The position numbers were made by a program, and so were the translations under genes. From Pegoplata infirma (Eukaryota; Arthropoda; Insecta; Diptera; Anthomyiidae): 64,000 bases of DNA. Of this stretch, positions 1 through 11,279 are shown piece after piece; position 1 is the first letter of the stretch; every line of letters begins with the position of its first letter. The stretch lies in assembly GCA_963921195.1 (NCBI GenBank), contig OY992541.1, positions 10,882,951 to 10,946,950 of the forward strand, read 5' to 3'. The notes under the pieces are model-generated. The model saw only the letters and a list, made by a program, of their open reading frames with translations, made no database searches and was not told the DNA's origin.

Positions 1-203
1 TGATCCAAGTGCTCGTCTCCGCCCTCGTCCTCAGAATCAGACAAAAAAGCTTCATGCATTAATTCTGGTGCCACAACTTTATATTTTTCCTCCAAAACAC
101 CGGTTAAGCTATTAGTAATTGAAGTTTCAGTCACAACTTTTAAGGTTTCGACAGCGGTAACATACCCCAAACTATTTGCAATACTTAAAGCGGTTTGGCC
201 GTT
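1..203 (-). CDS. Ank: Ankyrin exon D: ankyrin repeat 24 and start of acidic linker (partial)
   Basis: This is the most downstream exon seen, cut by the window edge. The minus strand reads TTTTCTTTAG|AAC GGC CAA ACC, an acceptor followed in phase 0 by NGQTALSIANSLGYVTAVE, the 24th ankyrin repeat. After it come VVTETSITNS, EEKYKVVAPELMHEAF and the acidic LSDSEDEGGDEHLD. This repeat-then-acidic-linker order is what ankyrins have between the membrane-binding domain and the spectrin-binding ZU5 module. The exon joins exon C (..KANPNAVT N | N GQTA..) in frame. The 203 nt leave two bases of a split codon at base 1. The rest of the protein (ZU5, UPA, death domain) must lie beyond base 1. Drosophila Ank and Ank2 both fit this segment, and the whole-gene comparison favours Ank. 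Confidence 0.9.
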
Positions 204-424
204 CTAAAGAAAATAAACAAATAAATTTTATTTTTTTTTTTTTTGTTTTGAAAAGTCTATGGTGAAAACTTAAATTGTTTAAAAAGGTGTGTCTGTTTGT
301 TTGGTTTTTCTAAAAATAAATTCAAATATAATGGAATTTATTATTTCAGTATACATAGTTAGATGGAGAAATTGTTTGTACCAAGATCTCTCTAACAAGA
401 TTGCCAGATATTTTTTGTGTACTA

Positions 425-1735
425 TTACTTTCCTCATTGGATATTGCTTCTCCCTTGTTTCACTTATATTTTTTTGACTAAATATTTTGTTTTACTTAAA
501 AGTAGATTTTTCACCAAAATATTTTTTACAAAATTTTTTGAATTTTTTTTTCAACTTTTTGAAAATTGTTTTGCTAAAATTAGTTAGAAGTTTTGCAGAC
601 CGATTTGTTTCAAAATTTGACAAAAAAAAATATTATTAGTCCACTCTAATAGTCAGTATTTTGTTTACATATTTTGTTTAAGAGTTCTTACAGTAAGTAG
701 TTTCAAATATACACAAATCATAAGATTTCAAATAAATGTATACAAAAAAAAAATATTTTATTAATTTCCTCATTGAATATTGCTTCTCCCTTGTTTCACT
801 TATATTTTTATACCCTCCAACCACAGTATGGGGGTATACTCACTTTGTCATTCCGTTTGTAACCCATCGAAATATCGGGCGGGGACCCCATAAAGTGTAT
901 ATATTATTGATCTATGATCGATTCTAAGACATTCTATGAATGTCCGTCTGTCCGTCCGTCCGTCTGTCTGTCTGTTGATAACACAATGCAGTCCAAAATA
1001 AAACAGCTAGACTCCTGAAGTTTGGCACAAATATGTTTCATGTTCATAGGCAGGTTAAGTTTGTGAATGGGCTAAATCGGGAAAAGGGGAAAAAAGCTCC
1101 CCCTTGAAGCACTGAACCAACCTCTAAAAAAAATACAGTTCTTTTACATGTTTTTTTTGGATTTTTGTTAAATAAATGACATTTGGTATATTTATCGCGA
1201 TGGGAAGGTGCTCTCAACGTCCCCCACTGACCCCATCACCCCCCCCCCCCCCCCCCCACTCCCCAAAAAAACGCCTCTGACAATTTTTTTTTTTGATATT
1301 TTGGTGGGTATAAAAGATTCGGTACAGCCGAATTTAACACTCTCACTTGTTTTGACTTAATATTTTGTTTTACTTAAAAGTAGATTTTTCACCAAAATAT
1401 TTTTTACAAAATTTTTTGAATTTTTTTTTTCAACTTTTTAAAAATTGTTTTGCTAAAATTAACAATGTGGCCCGAATTGAAGTTTTGCAGACCGATTTGT
1501 TTCAAAATTTGACAAAAAAAAAAAATACTATTAGTCCACTCTAGTAGCCAGTGATCAATATTATTATTTTCTCTCAGCGCGGTGTTTATTGCACTGCGCG
1601 TTAGATGTGTGTTTTTTGTTTTGTTTACGAATTTTGTTTACGATTTCTTACAGTAAGTAGTTTTAAATATACACAAATCTTCAGATTTCAAATAAACGTA
1701 TACAAAAAAAAAATATTTTATTACTTTCCTCATTA
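425..1735. repeat. Tandem duplication, second unit interrupted by a (GTCY)n element
   Basis: The text 'cctcattg[g/a]atattgcttctccc' occurs at 432 and 768. The following 'acttaaaagtagatttttc' occurs at 495 and 1373, and 'agtaagtagttt' at 692 and 1652. The array is therefore two and a bit copies of a 340-415 bp unit. Unit 1 (about 425-763) is uninterrupted. Unit 2 is split by the element at 810-1351. Unit 2 also carries extra sequence at about 1460-1480 and 1550-1620. Confidence 0.8.
810..1351 (+). mobile_element. (GTCY)n family A element, full length, Helentron-associated/mini-me-like
   Basis: The 5' end is the hairpin TATACCCTCCAACCACAGTA...GGGGGTATAC. A run of GTCCGTCC/GTCTG at 942-975 follows, then the conserved 'cagtccaaaataaaacagc' block. 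The 3' end is GGTGGGTATAAAA, the hairpin ATTCGGTACAGCCGAAT, and TTTAACACTCTCACTTGTTT. Sub-terminal inverted repeats, a hairpin near the 3' end and insertion into a T run match Helentron-associated elements (DINE-1/mini-me type) as described in Drosophila. The element has no ORF. The neighbouring uninterrupted duplicate supplies the empty site. Confidence 0.7.
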
Positions 1736-2106
1736 ACCGTAAATATTGTAATGATACATATTTTAATAAATAATAAGAAAAATAAATAAAAACTTGTGTT
1801 GTTTTGCTTAGGTTGGATTTTAGACTAATGGAATTTTTATGGGGGAAAAAATTAAAATAGTTTATTTACTTAAAAAACAGTATAAGCACATACACTGAAA
1901 AAAATGTCGAGCTTGCGAGGGCTCGAAAGAAATTATTTCTATTCTTAAATTTGCCTTTAAAGTGAGTAAAATTTAAATTAGTATAAGCTTAATTCTTTTT
2001 ATCCAGAGTAGGGTTGCTTAATTTCCGGACTTTTTCAATTCCCGGGAAAGTATTTTAAAAAAATCGTGTTTCGGAGAATTTTTTAATTAAAACAAATATC
2101 AAAAAT
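1736..2106. other. AT-rich intron sequence
   Basis: I see no gene here. The motif 'ttccggactttttcaattcc' at 2023-2042 recurs inverted near 52570-52605 next to CCCGGGAA, so it is probably an element end. Confidence 0.5.
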
Positions 2107-2345
2107 TGAACAGTTCATGCGAATAAGGACGAATAGACAATTTGTATAATTTTACAAATGACGATAACAACACAGAAAACGGTTTAAAACTTATATTTTT
2201 GTGAACTTTTTTGCATTAATGGATTAGTGCATTATGCAAAAATGTTGGAAAAAACATTAGTTTTTAGCCGTTTCCTGCGTTTTTATCGTCATATGTAAAA
2301 TAATACAAAATGGTCTATTCGTCCTTATTCGCATGAACAGTTCAA
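2107..2345. repeat. Short fold-back element
   Basis: The arms match in inverted orientation: AATTGAACAGTTCATGCGAA...AAGGACGAATAGAC on the left, and GTCTATTCGTCCTTATTCGC...ATGAACAGTTCAATT on the right. Each arm is about 70 bp, continuing into 'ttatcgtcat'. There is no coding capacity. Confidence 0.75.
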
Positions 2346-3221
2346 TTATTATTTTTCACATTATGGTCACAATTTTAAACACTTTCAGATGTCTTTTTCT
2401 GTAAAATACCTTTCTTCGCTTAATAAAAAAAAGTAGAAAATTCACAGCCTTATTTCTGTTCTCGTATTTGCATAGGCGTATTCCACCCCCGTTATTTTTG
2501 AGTGGAAACAATTTTTTATAAGCAAAATATTTTGTTTATTGACACATTTTGTGATAAAAATCTTTTTAATTGAACAAATTTACTTGAGTTTTTTTTTTCT
2601 TTAAGTCAAAAAATATTTCTGGAGTAAAAAATTTTATAAAAAAAAATATTAAAGTAACATTTTTTTAGAAAGTCCTAATATTAAATATTTTTTTCAGAAC
2701 AAAAATTGTTTTAAATTTTTTTTTTTTCACTAATTTCTGAATTTTCCCGTTCTAAAGTCAAAAAATGAGCTCAAAGACAAAATATCCCACTCTAACTATA
2801 AGCGAAATCCAAAAAAAAAACCACATGTTCCTGTAGGAATTCTTTACGATTAGTGAAATGTATCAGAATAGGAACATTATAAATAGGAGACATTTTTCAG
2901 AATCTAAAAATTATACTTCCAGAAGCAATTTTCTATTAGAAATAACTCAGAATATGATTTCTGTAAATAAAAATATTTTTTCCATAGGAAATAGGCGATA
3001 GGTTTTGAATTTTCCCAAGAAAGTTTTGATAAAATATTGTAAAAATTGAAAAAAGTCCAATTTATATGAAAATATGCAAAAATATGCATTTATACCAAAA
3101 TATGCAAAAATATGCAACTACAAATCAATGCCATTTCATTGCAAATTTCTTGATTCGGATAGATATCTAGTTTGTTGTAAGATTAAAGTGCCGAGTAAAA
3201 ACATGCATTTTCATTAAAGTA
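2346..3221. other. AT-rich intron sequence with an inverted hAT-MITE fragment
   Basis: The stretch is mostly low complexity. At 3060-3180 the words 'atatgcaaaaatatgcat', 'aatgccatttcattgcaaat' and 'ttgattcgga' are a reverse-oriented fragment of the TAGGGATGAG MITE family seen complete at 10455 and 57804. Confidence 0.5.
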
Positions 3222-4975
3222 CTTGCCCTATTGATCAGTGATCGATTCTAAGACATTCTAGCGATGTCCTTCCGTCCGTCTGTAGAGGACACGATACAGT
3301 CCAAAATAAAAGAGCTAGACTTTCGAAGTTTGGCACGAATATGTCTTATATTCCTAGGCAGGTTAAGTTCGGAAATGGGCAAAATCGGACCAAGGGGAAA
3401 AAAGTTCCCCCTTGGAGAACTAAAGAAACCTCTGAAAAACGGTATTTTTTTGCAGGTTTTTTTGTACTTTTTTTAAGCAAATGAGTTAAAACACCTCAAT
3501 TCAATCGAAAAAAGTAGCATTTTTAACCTTACCCCTTTCGAATTTTATGAAACTTGGAATATAGTTGGGTCCTTACAAAAAAATCATAGTGCCGAAATTT
3601 TGGACTTCTGGTAGTTTTTCTTCCCGAGATATGGGGTCTTGAAAATTGGCAAAATCGTATATATTTAACAGAAGTGTTCTGAGATAAATAAAGATAACTC
3701 GAAAAGTAATAAAAATACAGGTCTCAATCAGGTTGCAAATAATAGGTAATGAGACAGCCTTTAAAACGGCATTCCCCAAGATTTTTTTTGAAAAAGGTCA
3801 AAGGTCATTGGTTTCAACCTTAATTTTTGGAGAGCTATATCTCAAAAACGATATTTTTAAAATTTTGGAAACAATATATGTTATTAAAGGTCACCTATAG
3901 TACTTAAGTTTAAATTTTCAGGATGGAGACTTCATTGGAACTTTTATTATTACTAGAAACATAGTGACAGGAAATAAAAAGTGGTGTAGTTTCCCTTAGA
4001 AAAAAAACTTTTTTTTTGTCTATGAGATTCTGGTACCAAGGTCTACTTTTCTGAATGTTTTTGACGTGCTGAGTCCATTTATGACCTTAGAACTGGCCTA
4101 TCGCTATTAGTTTTCGAGATATCTGCACATAAATGTGTGAAAATTGCTGAAATGCTATTGCTGTGTTTTTTTGAACATTAAGGTGCATAAGTATATCTTA
4201 AAAAGTAATAGCGATAGGTCAGTTCAAAGGTCATATTTGGACTCAGCACGTCAAAAGAATTCAGAAAAATCAATTTTGGTACCAGAATTTCAAAGACAAA
4301 AAAATATTTTTTTTTTTCTAAGTGAAATTATACCGCTTTTTCTTTCCTGCCACAATGTTTCTATTAATATTAAAAGTTCCAATGAAGTCTCCATCCTGAA
4401 AATTAAAATTTAAGAAGTATAGGTAATTCTTAACAACATATATTTTGAGATATAGGTCTCCAAAAATTAAGGTTAAAACCAATGACCTTTGACCTTTTTC
4501 AAAAAAATCTTGGGGAACGCCATTTTAAAGGCTGTCTCATTACCTATTATTTGAAACCCTAATGAGACCTGTATTATTATTACTTTTCGAGATATCTTTA
4601 TTTATGTCATAACACTTTTGTCAAATATATGAGATTTTGTTAATTTTCAAGACCGCATATCTCGAATACTGGAATGACCAGAAGCCTGAAAAATTGGCAA
4701 AATTTTTTTTTGTTAAAGTAAACCCCAGTACTTAATTGCATTAAATTTGGAGAGGGTGCGGTCAACTCGTCGGTTGAATTGAGGTGTTTTAGCTCAAATG
4801 CAACATTTTTGGATGGATATAAAAAATGTATTTAAATAATAATTAATTGGATTAAATAATTGGAAGAATCATAATAAATCCATTTTCTAACATCTATCGC
4901 AATGGGAAGGTGTCCTCCAATGTCTCCCACCAAACCCCGCCCCTCACAAAAAAAGTCTTGTATTTTTTGTCACCA
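3222..4975 (+). mobile_element. (GTCY)n family A element, ends lost, split by a fold-back element
   Basis: The left part, 3222-3483, has 'tgatcgattctaagacattc', a short GTCC tract, 'cagtccaaaataaaagagct' and 'aagttcccccttggag'. The right part, 4795-4975, resumes 'caaatgcaacattttt' and runs to 'caatgggaaggtg' and 'tctcccaccaaaccccgccc'. Both termini are missing. The interruption is the 1.3 kb inverted repeat at 3484-4794. Confidence 0.65.
3484..4794. mobile_element. Fold-back element with 6-bp flanking repeat CAAATG
   Basis: The termini are AGTTAAAACACCTCAATTCA and its complement TTGAATTGAGGTGTTTTAGC. Both arms run inward for roughly 650 bp; for example 'gaaaaaggtcaaaggtcatt' at 3789 matches 'aatgacctttgacctttttc' at 4481. 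CAAATG occurs immediately outside both ends (3478-3483, 4795-4800). No transposase is present. The superfamily is not assigned. Confidence 0.75.
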
Positions 4976-5563
4976 TTTCATCTGTAACTTTGTTTATTGC
5001 TCTATTTTAATAAATGCTTAAACAAATAAAATTACTGTCTTTTCGAATCAAAAATCTGTAACTTTTGAATGGATTAATATTTTTGCATGCCGTTTTTTTT
5101 TTGTTAAATAGGTGGGACTTTAAACTTTAATTTGTGCTTTAAATCATCAAAATCGACTGACAAGAGTTATGAAGGTTTAAAAACAATTTCGATATTTTTG
5201 TTAAATTTTAGTATTACAGTGAAAGCAAGTTCAAGAGGTATTTTTTATATTTTATTATTTTCAATAGAATTTTGCAACAATATATATTTTAAAAGATTTT
5301 TTAGATATTTTTTTCACAAATGGCCAACCTTTGGGCCAAATGTTGCAATTTTTTAAAAAAATCAGGAATTTAATTATAGTTTAATTGGTGTCGAATGTAA
5401 AATTTAACTGGTATTGGTTGCAGTAAAACAAAAATAGCCTATGAAACAGGGGTCGTGGGTTCGATTCCCCCAAAACCCTACAACGCTTCGACAGTCATTG
5501 TTACCAGTTCTCGGTTAGGTAGAAATTAAAAATGATTTGAAACTAAATGAAAACAATAAATAA
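4976..5563. other. Intron sequence with a tRNA-like box B fragment
   Basis: The stretch is AT-rich. At 5425-5490 the sequence GGGGTCGTGGGTTCGATTCC resembles a tRNA T-arm (box B GGTTCGATTCC) with a G/C stem, but no complete tRNA folds around it. It is probably a decayed tRNA-derived SINE head. Confidence 0.4.
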
Positions 5564-6169
5564 CAAGTAAAAAAGTTAAATTCGGCCTTGCCGAATGTAG
5601 TGATACCCTCTACAATTTCAAAAAGATTATTGCAAAAAACTTAATTTAAAAGGAAATTACTTTTGAAAAAAAAAAATTAAAAAAAAAAAATCCGCGAAGA
5701 AAAATTTTGGTAAAAAAAATTCGCGATTTTTTTCTTTTTTTGTCCAAAAATATGTTTGTACCTATTTAAATACCATTTGGTGTTCAATTTTGTTCACATA
5801 TGTCAACCAGAAGCCGAATTAAAGCATTTTGTATTTTTAGGTTATGTTGAATGTACTAAAATTTTTGAGGTGTGCTTACATTTTCGTTCATAACTTTTGA
5901 ACCGCTGAACCGATATTGCTTAAATGCAATACCAAACTTCTCGGGAGAACTTCCAATGAATATGTTAAGTTTCAGTCAACTCTGAGCAATGTTTTGTCCG
6001 CGACAGCATTTTCCACAGACAGACAGACGGACATCGCTAGAATGTCTTAAAATCGATCGGGCATCATGAATATATATACTTTATGGGGTCACAGATCGAT
6101 ATTTCGATGAGTTACAAACGGAATGACAAACTTATATATACCCTCTATCACTAAGTGGAGGGTATAAAA
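5564..6169 (-). mobile_element. (GTCY)n family C element
   Basis: Read on the minus strand, the 5' hairpin is TATACCCTCCACTTAGTGAT...GAGGGTATA (6130-6167). Then come a short GTCC/GTCTG tract (6015-6035), a block with 'gcgatatcgg' and poly-T, and the 3' hairpin ATTCGGCAAGGCCGAAT followed by TTAACTTTTTTACTTGTT. The layout is that of family A, but the interior and hairpin sequence differ. Confidence 0.65.
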
Positions 6170-6425
6170 ACACATGATCATGGGATCAAAATTATTATAT
6201 TAATTTTATATTAGAATCTGGAAACTTTTGTTTGGAGAAATGATTCAGAAAATAAAAGTGTATCTAAATCTTAAATTTTTTTAAAAATTAAAATTTGATA
6301 TTTATAATAAAATAAATAAAAAAATTGTCTTACAATTAGAATCTTAAATTTTGCTATAAGAAGTGGCCCGAATCTTTAAATTAAATGAAAAATGTAACTC
6401 AAGTGTTAATAGCACTTACAATATT

Positions 6426-7238
6426 TATACCCTACGCCACTCTGTGGTACAGGGTATAATGAGTTTGTGCTGATGTTTGTAACTACCCGAAATATTGGTC
6501 CTAGACCTACCTTCAAGTATACCGATCAACTCAGAATCACTTTTTGAGTCGATTTAGCGATGTCCGTCCGTCCGTCCGTCTGTCCATCTATCGGTTTAAG
6601 CACGATACAGGTCGCAATTTTCAACCAATTGACTTGAAATTTGAAACTTAAGCATGTTTTGGCCCAAGGACTAATCCTACTGAAATTGAAAAAAATCGGT
6701 CCATGTTAAGACCTAGCCCCCATACAAACGTCTCTTTTGGATTAGACTTAAATGACTCTAATAACTGTATTTTAATAGATATCGCTTTACAGGTAATCAA
6801 ATATTGTAGGCACAAATCATCATTCCAAATTTCAAAGGAATCGGGTCAGTCCTTCTGGTAGTCCCCATACAAACCACCCTCCCGATATTCACATAATTCC
6901 CTCAAAATTCCTAAAAATTGAAATATTTGACACAAATTTTATTTTTAGCTGTTAAACGTCTACTTTATTAACCAAATCAAATTGGAATATAATTGGACCA
7001 TTTTTGGACTTAGTCCCCCATATCAAAATTTCAACCGATATTCAGTTAAATCGGTCTATTGGCAAAAAAAAAAGAAGCAATTCCACTACAATTTGATCTG
7101 TGTGTGTTTTCTACACTAAATAAAGATCAAACAAAAGATAGATCCAATCGGTCCATGTTTGGACTTGAGACCCATTTTCCGGAAAACACTGGTGTAGGGT
7201 ATGGTCGGTCTTGACCGACTATAACTTTTTTACTTGTT
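6426..7238 (+). mobile_element. (GTCY)n family B element
   Basis: The 5' hairpin is TATACCCTACGCCACTCTGT...GGTACAGGGTATA. The GTCCGTCCGTCC tract is at 6561-6585. The 3' end is GTGTAGGGTATGG, the hairpin GGTCGGTCTTGACCGACTAT, and TTTTTTACTTGTTTT. It has no ORF. Confidence 0.7.
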
Positions 7239-7254
7239 TTTTTTTTTTTGGAAT

Positions 7255-8550
7255 TCGGGAATTCTTCTACAAAAATCCGTAAAAGAAAATGTTTGAGAAT
7301 TGAAAAATTTTTCTTTGTGAAAAATCTGAGACTTTTTCTATTGAAAAAATGTGTCGGAATTTGAGACTTATTCTAAAGGAAAAATGTCTTTGAATCTGAG
7401 ACTTATTCTATATTAAAAATGTTACAGAATCTGAGACTCTTCTATAGAAAAAGGTATAGAAAAATTCTTAAATTTTTAACATCTTGAAACATTTTGTTTT
7501 TAGGATTTTTGTAGAAGAATTCCCAAATTCTGAAAGGCTTTTTGTAAAGAGAATTTTTTTATGGGAAAAATGTAATTATAGAAAATTATAGAAAAAAGGT
7601 CACAGAATCCGAGACTTTTTCGATAGGAAAAAGGTCTAAAAATCTGACTCTTTTTCTATGGGAAAACGGTCTCATAATCTCTGAATTTGAGACTTATTTT
7701 AAGGAAAAATCTCAGAATCTGAGTATTTTTTAAGGAGAAAAAGATCTTAAAGTCTGAGACTTTTTATTGTTAAATAAAGTCTCAGAAATTAAAACTTACT
7801 CCTTGGAAGAAGGTCGAAGAATCTAAGACCTTTTCTATGGGAAAAATGTCTTAGAATGTAAGATTTTTTCTATGGCAATAAGGTCTCAGAATTTTAGTAT
7901 TTTTCTAAAGGAAAGATGTCTCAAAATCTGAGACGTTTTCTTTAGATAAAAAAAGTCCCAGAATCTTGGAATTTAAAAAAAAAAGGTCTCAGAATCTGAA
8001 ACTTTTTCTATAGGAAAAACGTCTCAGAATCTGGGACTTTTTCTTTAGGAAAGGGTCTCAGAATCTCAGACTTTTTCTATAGGAAATTTGAGACTTTTAT
8101 TGATGGAAAAATTTCTCAGAATCTTAGACTTTTTATATAGGAAAAAGGTCACAGAATCTGCCACTTTTTCTTTAGAGAAAAATGCCAGAATTTTAGACTT
8201 TTTATTTATAAGAAAAATCTGAGACATTTTCTATAGGAAAAAGGTCCGAGAATCTGAGACTTTTTCTTTAGGAATAAGGCCTCAGAATCTGAGACTTTTT
8301 CTTTAGAAAAAAGGTCTACGAATATGAGACTTTTTTTATAGGAAAAGGTCTAAGAGTCTGAGACTTTTTCTACAAAAAAAGGTATAAGAATTTTAGACTT
8401 TTCTATAGAAAAAATACATGAGAATCTAAGACTTTTTCTTTAGGAAAAAGATCTCAGAATCTGAGACTTTTGCTATAGAAAAAAGGTTTCACAATCTAAA
8501 ATTTTTCAGTAGGAGACATATCTAATAATCTGAGACCTTTTCTAAAGGAA
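7255..8550. repeat. Minisatellite array, TCTCAGAATCTGAGACTTTT type
   Basis: This is a long degenerate array of about 35-40 bp units. Each unit has an inverted core TCTCAGAATCTGAGA followed by CTTTTTCTATAGGAAAAAG. The array resumes at 10213 after two (GTCY)n insertions, and the same unit occurs at 14880, 48455, 53580, 55610, 57400 and 60595. Confidence 0.8.
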
Positions 8551-9366
8551 AACAAGTAAGAAAATTATAGTCGGTCAATACCGACCATATAATACCCTAC
8601 ACCAGATTTTCCCGGAAAATAGGTCCCATGGACCGATTAGATCTATATTTTGTTAAATCTTTAATAAGTGTAAAAACACTTACAAATCAAATTTGAGTGT
8701 AATAGGCTTCGATTTGTTGCCAATAAACCGCTTTAACTGAATATCGGGCGAAATTTTCAGATGGGGTTTAAGTCCAAAAGTGGTCTGATGATAATCAGAT
8801 TTGATAAGATTATTTAAGTTCGCGTTTAACATACACAAACAAAATTTTAATTAAATATTTTCTATTTTCTTTAAATTTGAGAGATTTATATGAAAATCGG
8901 GAATGTGGGTTGTATGGGGACTACAAGAAGAACTGATCCGATTCCTTTAAAATTCGGAATGGTGATTTGTAAAGATAAAACACGTTTACCTGCCAAAGTT
9001 CGAAAAGATTCCTATTATAATACGGTTATTAGAGTCATTTGAGCCAAAACTAACGAGGACCTTTGTATGGGGGCTAGGTCTAAATATGGACCGTTTTTTT
9101 CCAATTTCAATAGGCTTTGTCCTTGAGCCAAGAAAGGCTTAAGTTTCAAATTTCAAGTCAATTGATTGAAAATTACGACCTGTATCGTGTTTACACCGTT
9201 AACATGGACAGACAGACGGACGGACGGACATCGCTAAATCGACTCAAAAAGTGATTCTGAGTCGATCGGTATACTTAAAGGTGGGTCTACGACCAATATT
9301 TCGGGTAGTTACAAACATCAGCACAAACTCATTATACCCTGTACCACAGTGTGGTGTAGGGTATAA
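8551..9366 (-). mobile_element. (GTCY)n family B element, minus orientation
   Basis: The left end, AACAAGTAAGAAAATTATAG...TCGGTCAATACCGACC, is the 3' hairpin end. The right end, CTGTACCACAGTGTGGTGTA...GGGTATAAA, is the 5' hairpin. The tract appears here as GGACGGACGGAC at 9215-9228. It lies head to head with the copy at 9379. Confidence 0.72.
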
Positions 9367-9378
9367 ATATCTGATTTT

Positions 9379-10212
9379 TATACCCTACACCACACTGTGG
9401 TACAGGGTATAATGAGTTTGTGCTGATGTTTGTAACTACCCGAAATATTGGTCCTAGACCCACTTTTAAGTATACCGATCGACTTAGAATCACTTTTTGA
9501 GTCGATTTAGCGATGTCCGTCCGTCCGTCCGTCCGTCTGTCTGTCCATGTAAACGGTGTAAACACGATACAGGTCGCAATTCTCGATCAATTGACTTGAA
9601 ATTTAAAACTTAAGCCTCTTTTGGCCCAAGGACGAAGCCTATTGAAATTGGAAAAAATCGGTCCATATTTAGACCTAGCCCCCATACAAAGGTCCTCTTT
9701 AGTTTTGGCTCAAATGACTCTAATAGTCGCATTTTAATAGGTATCTTTTCAAAATTTGGCAGGAATTAATGTTTTATACACACAAATCACCATTCCGAAT
9801 TTTAAAGAAATCGAACCAGTTCTTCTAGTAGCCCCCATACAAACCACCTTCCCGATTTTCACTTAAATCTCTCAATTTTCATGAAAATAGAAAATATTTA
9901 ATTAAAATTCTGTTTGTGTATGTTAAACGCGTACTTTAATAACCTTATCAAATCTAATTATCATCGGACCATTTTGGACTTAGGTCCCATGTGGAAATTT
10001 CGCCCGATATTCAGTTGAAGCGATTTATTATCAACAAAAAGAAGCCTATTCCACTCAAATTTGATTAGTGATTGCTTTTTACACTTATTAAAGATTTGAC
10101 AAAATATAGATCTAATCAGTCCATGTTTGAACTTGGGACCCATGGTCCGGGAAACTCTGGTGTAGGGTATTATATGGTCGGTCTTGACCGACTATAATTT
10201 TCTTACTTGTTT
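9379..10212 (+). mobile_element. (GTCY)n family B element, plus orientation
   Basis: This copy is complete: 5' hairpin TATACCCTACACCACACTGT...GGGTATAATG, GTCCGTCC tract at 9516-9545, and 3' hairpin GGTCGGTCTTGACCGACTAT followed by TTTCTTACTTGTTTT. Only a dozen bases separate it from the inverted copy on its left. Confidence 0.72.
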
Positions 10213-10446
10213 TTTTTAAATATTAGACTTTTTCTATAGTTTAAGGTCTCAGAAGCTTAGACTTTTTCTGTGGAAAAAAGTTTTTGGAGGCTAAAAATTG
10301 TTCTATACGAAAAAGTCAAAGATTCTAAGACATTTTCCCTATAAAAAATCATTTCTTCACGAAAAATGTCTCAACATCTGATATTTTCTATGTAGGAAGA
10401 AAAAAAATTTTCAGATTTAGACTTTTCTATATGTCAAATGTGTTAG
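10213..10446. repeat. Minisatellite array, continuation
   Basis: Degenerate units ('gactttttctatag', 'aaggtctcagaagcttagac') belong to the same family as 7255-8550. The two inverted family B copies therefore sit inside one original array. Confidence 0.65.
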
Positions 10447-10454
10447 GTTATAAC

Positions 10455-11009
10455 TAGGGATGAGATTTCCATGCAAATGCATGTATTTTGTCGATAGTCT
10501 AAAAACGATATCGACCAATTATCTTTCCGAATCAAGAAATTTGCGTTAAAATGGCATCGATTTGTTTTTGCATATTTTGGTGAGAATGCAAATTTTTGCA
10601 TATTTTGGTTTTAAATGCATATTTCCAACTTTTAAGTGCATATTTTTGCATATTTCGGCATAAAAAAGCAAAAACACAAATTAAAATTTATTTCTTTCAA
10701 AAACTATTTTTTTTTTTTTATATATGAAAAATGATTTTTTTTTTTTTTATTTTTTTTTTTTTATAGATTGTCTTAATATCTTAAAAAATCTTGCTTATAT
10801 AAAGTTTTAAATGTTACTATTTAAACCCGGCGTTACTTTTTGCTTTTTAAAAAGTTTTTCCTTTGAAAACAATATTTTTATTGCACAAATTTTATTTTTT
10901 TGTGCATATTTTTAGTTTTTTTAGTGCATATTTTTAGTTTTTTTAGTGCATATTTTGAATTTTTTAGCGCATATTTTCGATTTTTTAGTGCATGAAAATC
11001 TCATCCCTA
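10455..11009. mobile_element. hAT-like MITE with 8-bp duplication GTTATAAC
   Basis: The termini are TAGGGATGAGATTTCCATGC and its complement GTGCATGAAAATCTCATCCC...TA. GTTATAAC flanks both ends (10447-10454, 11010-11017). An 8-bp target duplication is the hAT hallmark. The interior is rich in TGCATATTTTGG words and has no ORF. It is the same family as 37577 and 57804. Confidence 0.85.
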
Positions 11010-11017
11010 GTTATAAC

Positions 11018-11279
11018 ATATCAATGAAATACATATTGCATATTTCAAGATTTTTAGTGAATTTTTTAGGCGCTTACAACATTTTTTTTAGTGTCCCTGG
11101 TAATAAGTTACATGGGTTCGAAGATATACATGTTTGGCCAAAATGTCAAATTTCGACCCCCTCAACTCAGAAAGTCATTGACCGATCTCGTCGAATTGTG
11201 TTGAAACTAATATCGACTAGTACTAACCTTGGTGCAAATTTCATCCTGATCAGAAGATATCGGTTTCAAAAGTTGTGTC
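11018..11279. other. Short unassigned intron segment
   Basis: Sequence such as 'catgggttcgaagatataca' and 'gaccgatctcgtcgaattgt' is moderately complex. It translates to nothing I recognise and may be remnant repeat. Confidence 0.35.

Noticed and set aside
9332..9565. 77-residue frame rich in TDRRTDGRTD, and similar frames at 42652 and 17825
   Set aside because: They are translations of the GTCCGTCC tract and hairpins of the (GTCY)n elements, recurring wherever the repeat occurs; they are not genes.
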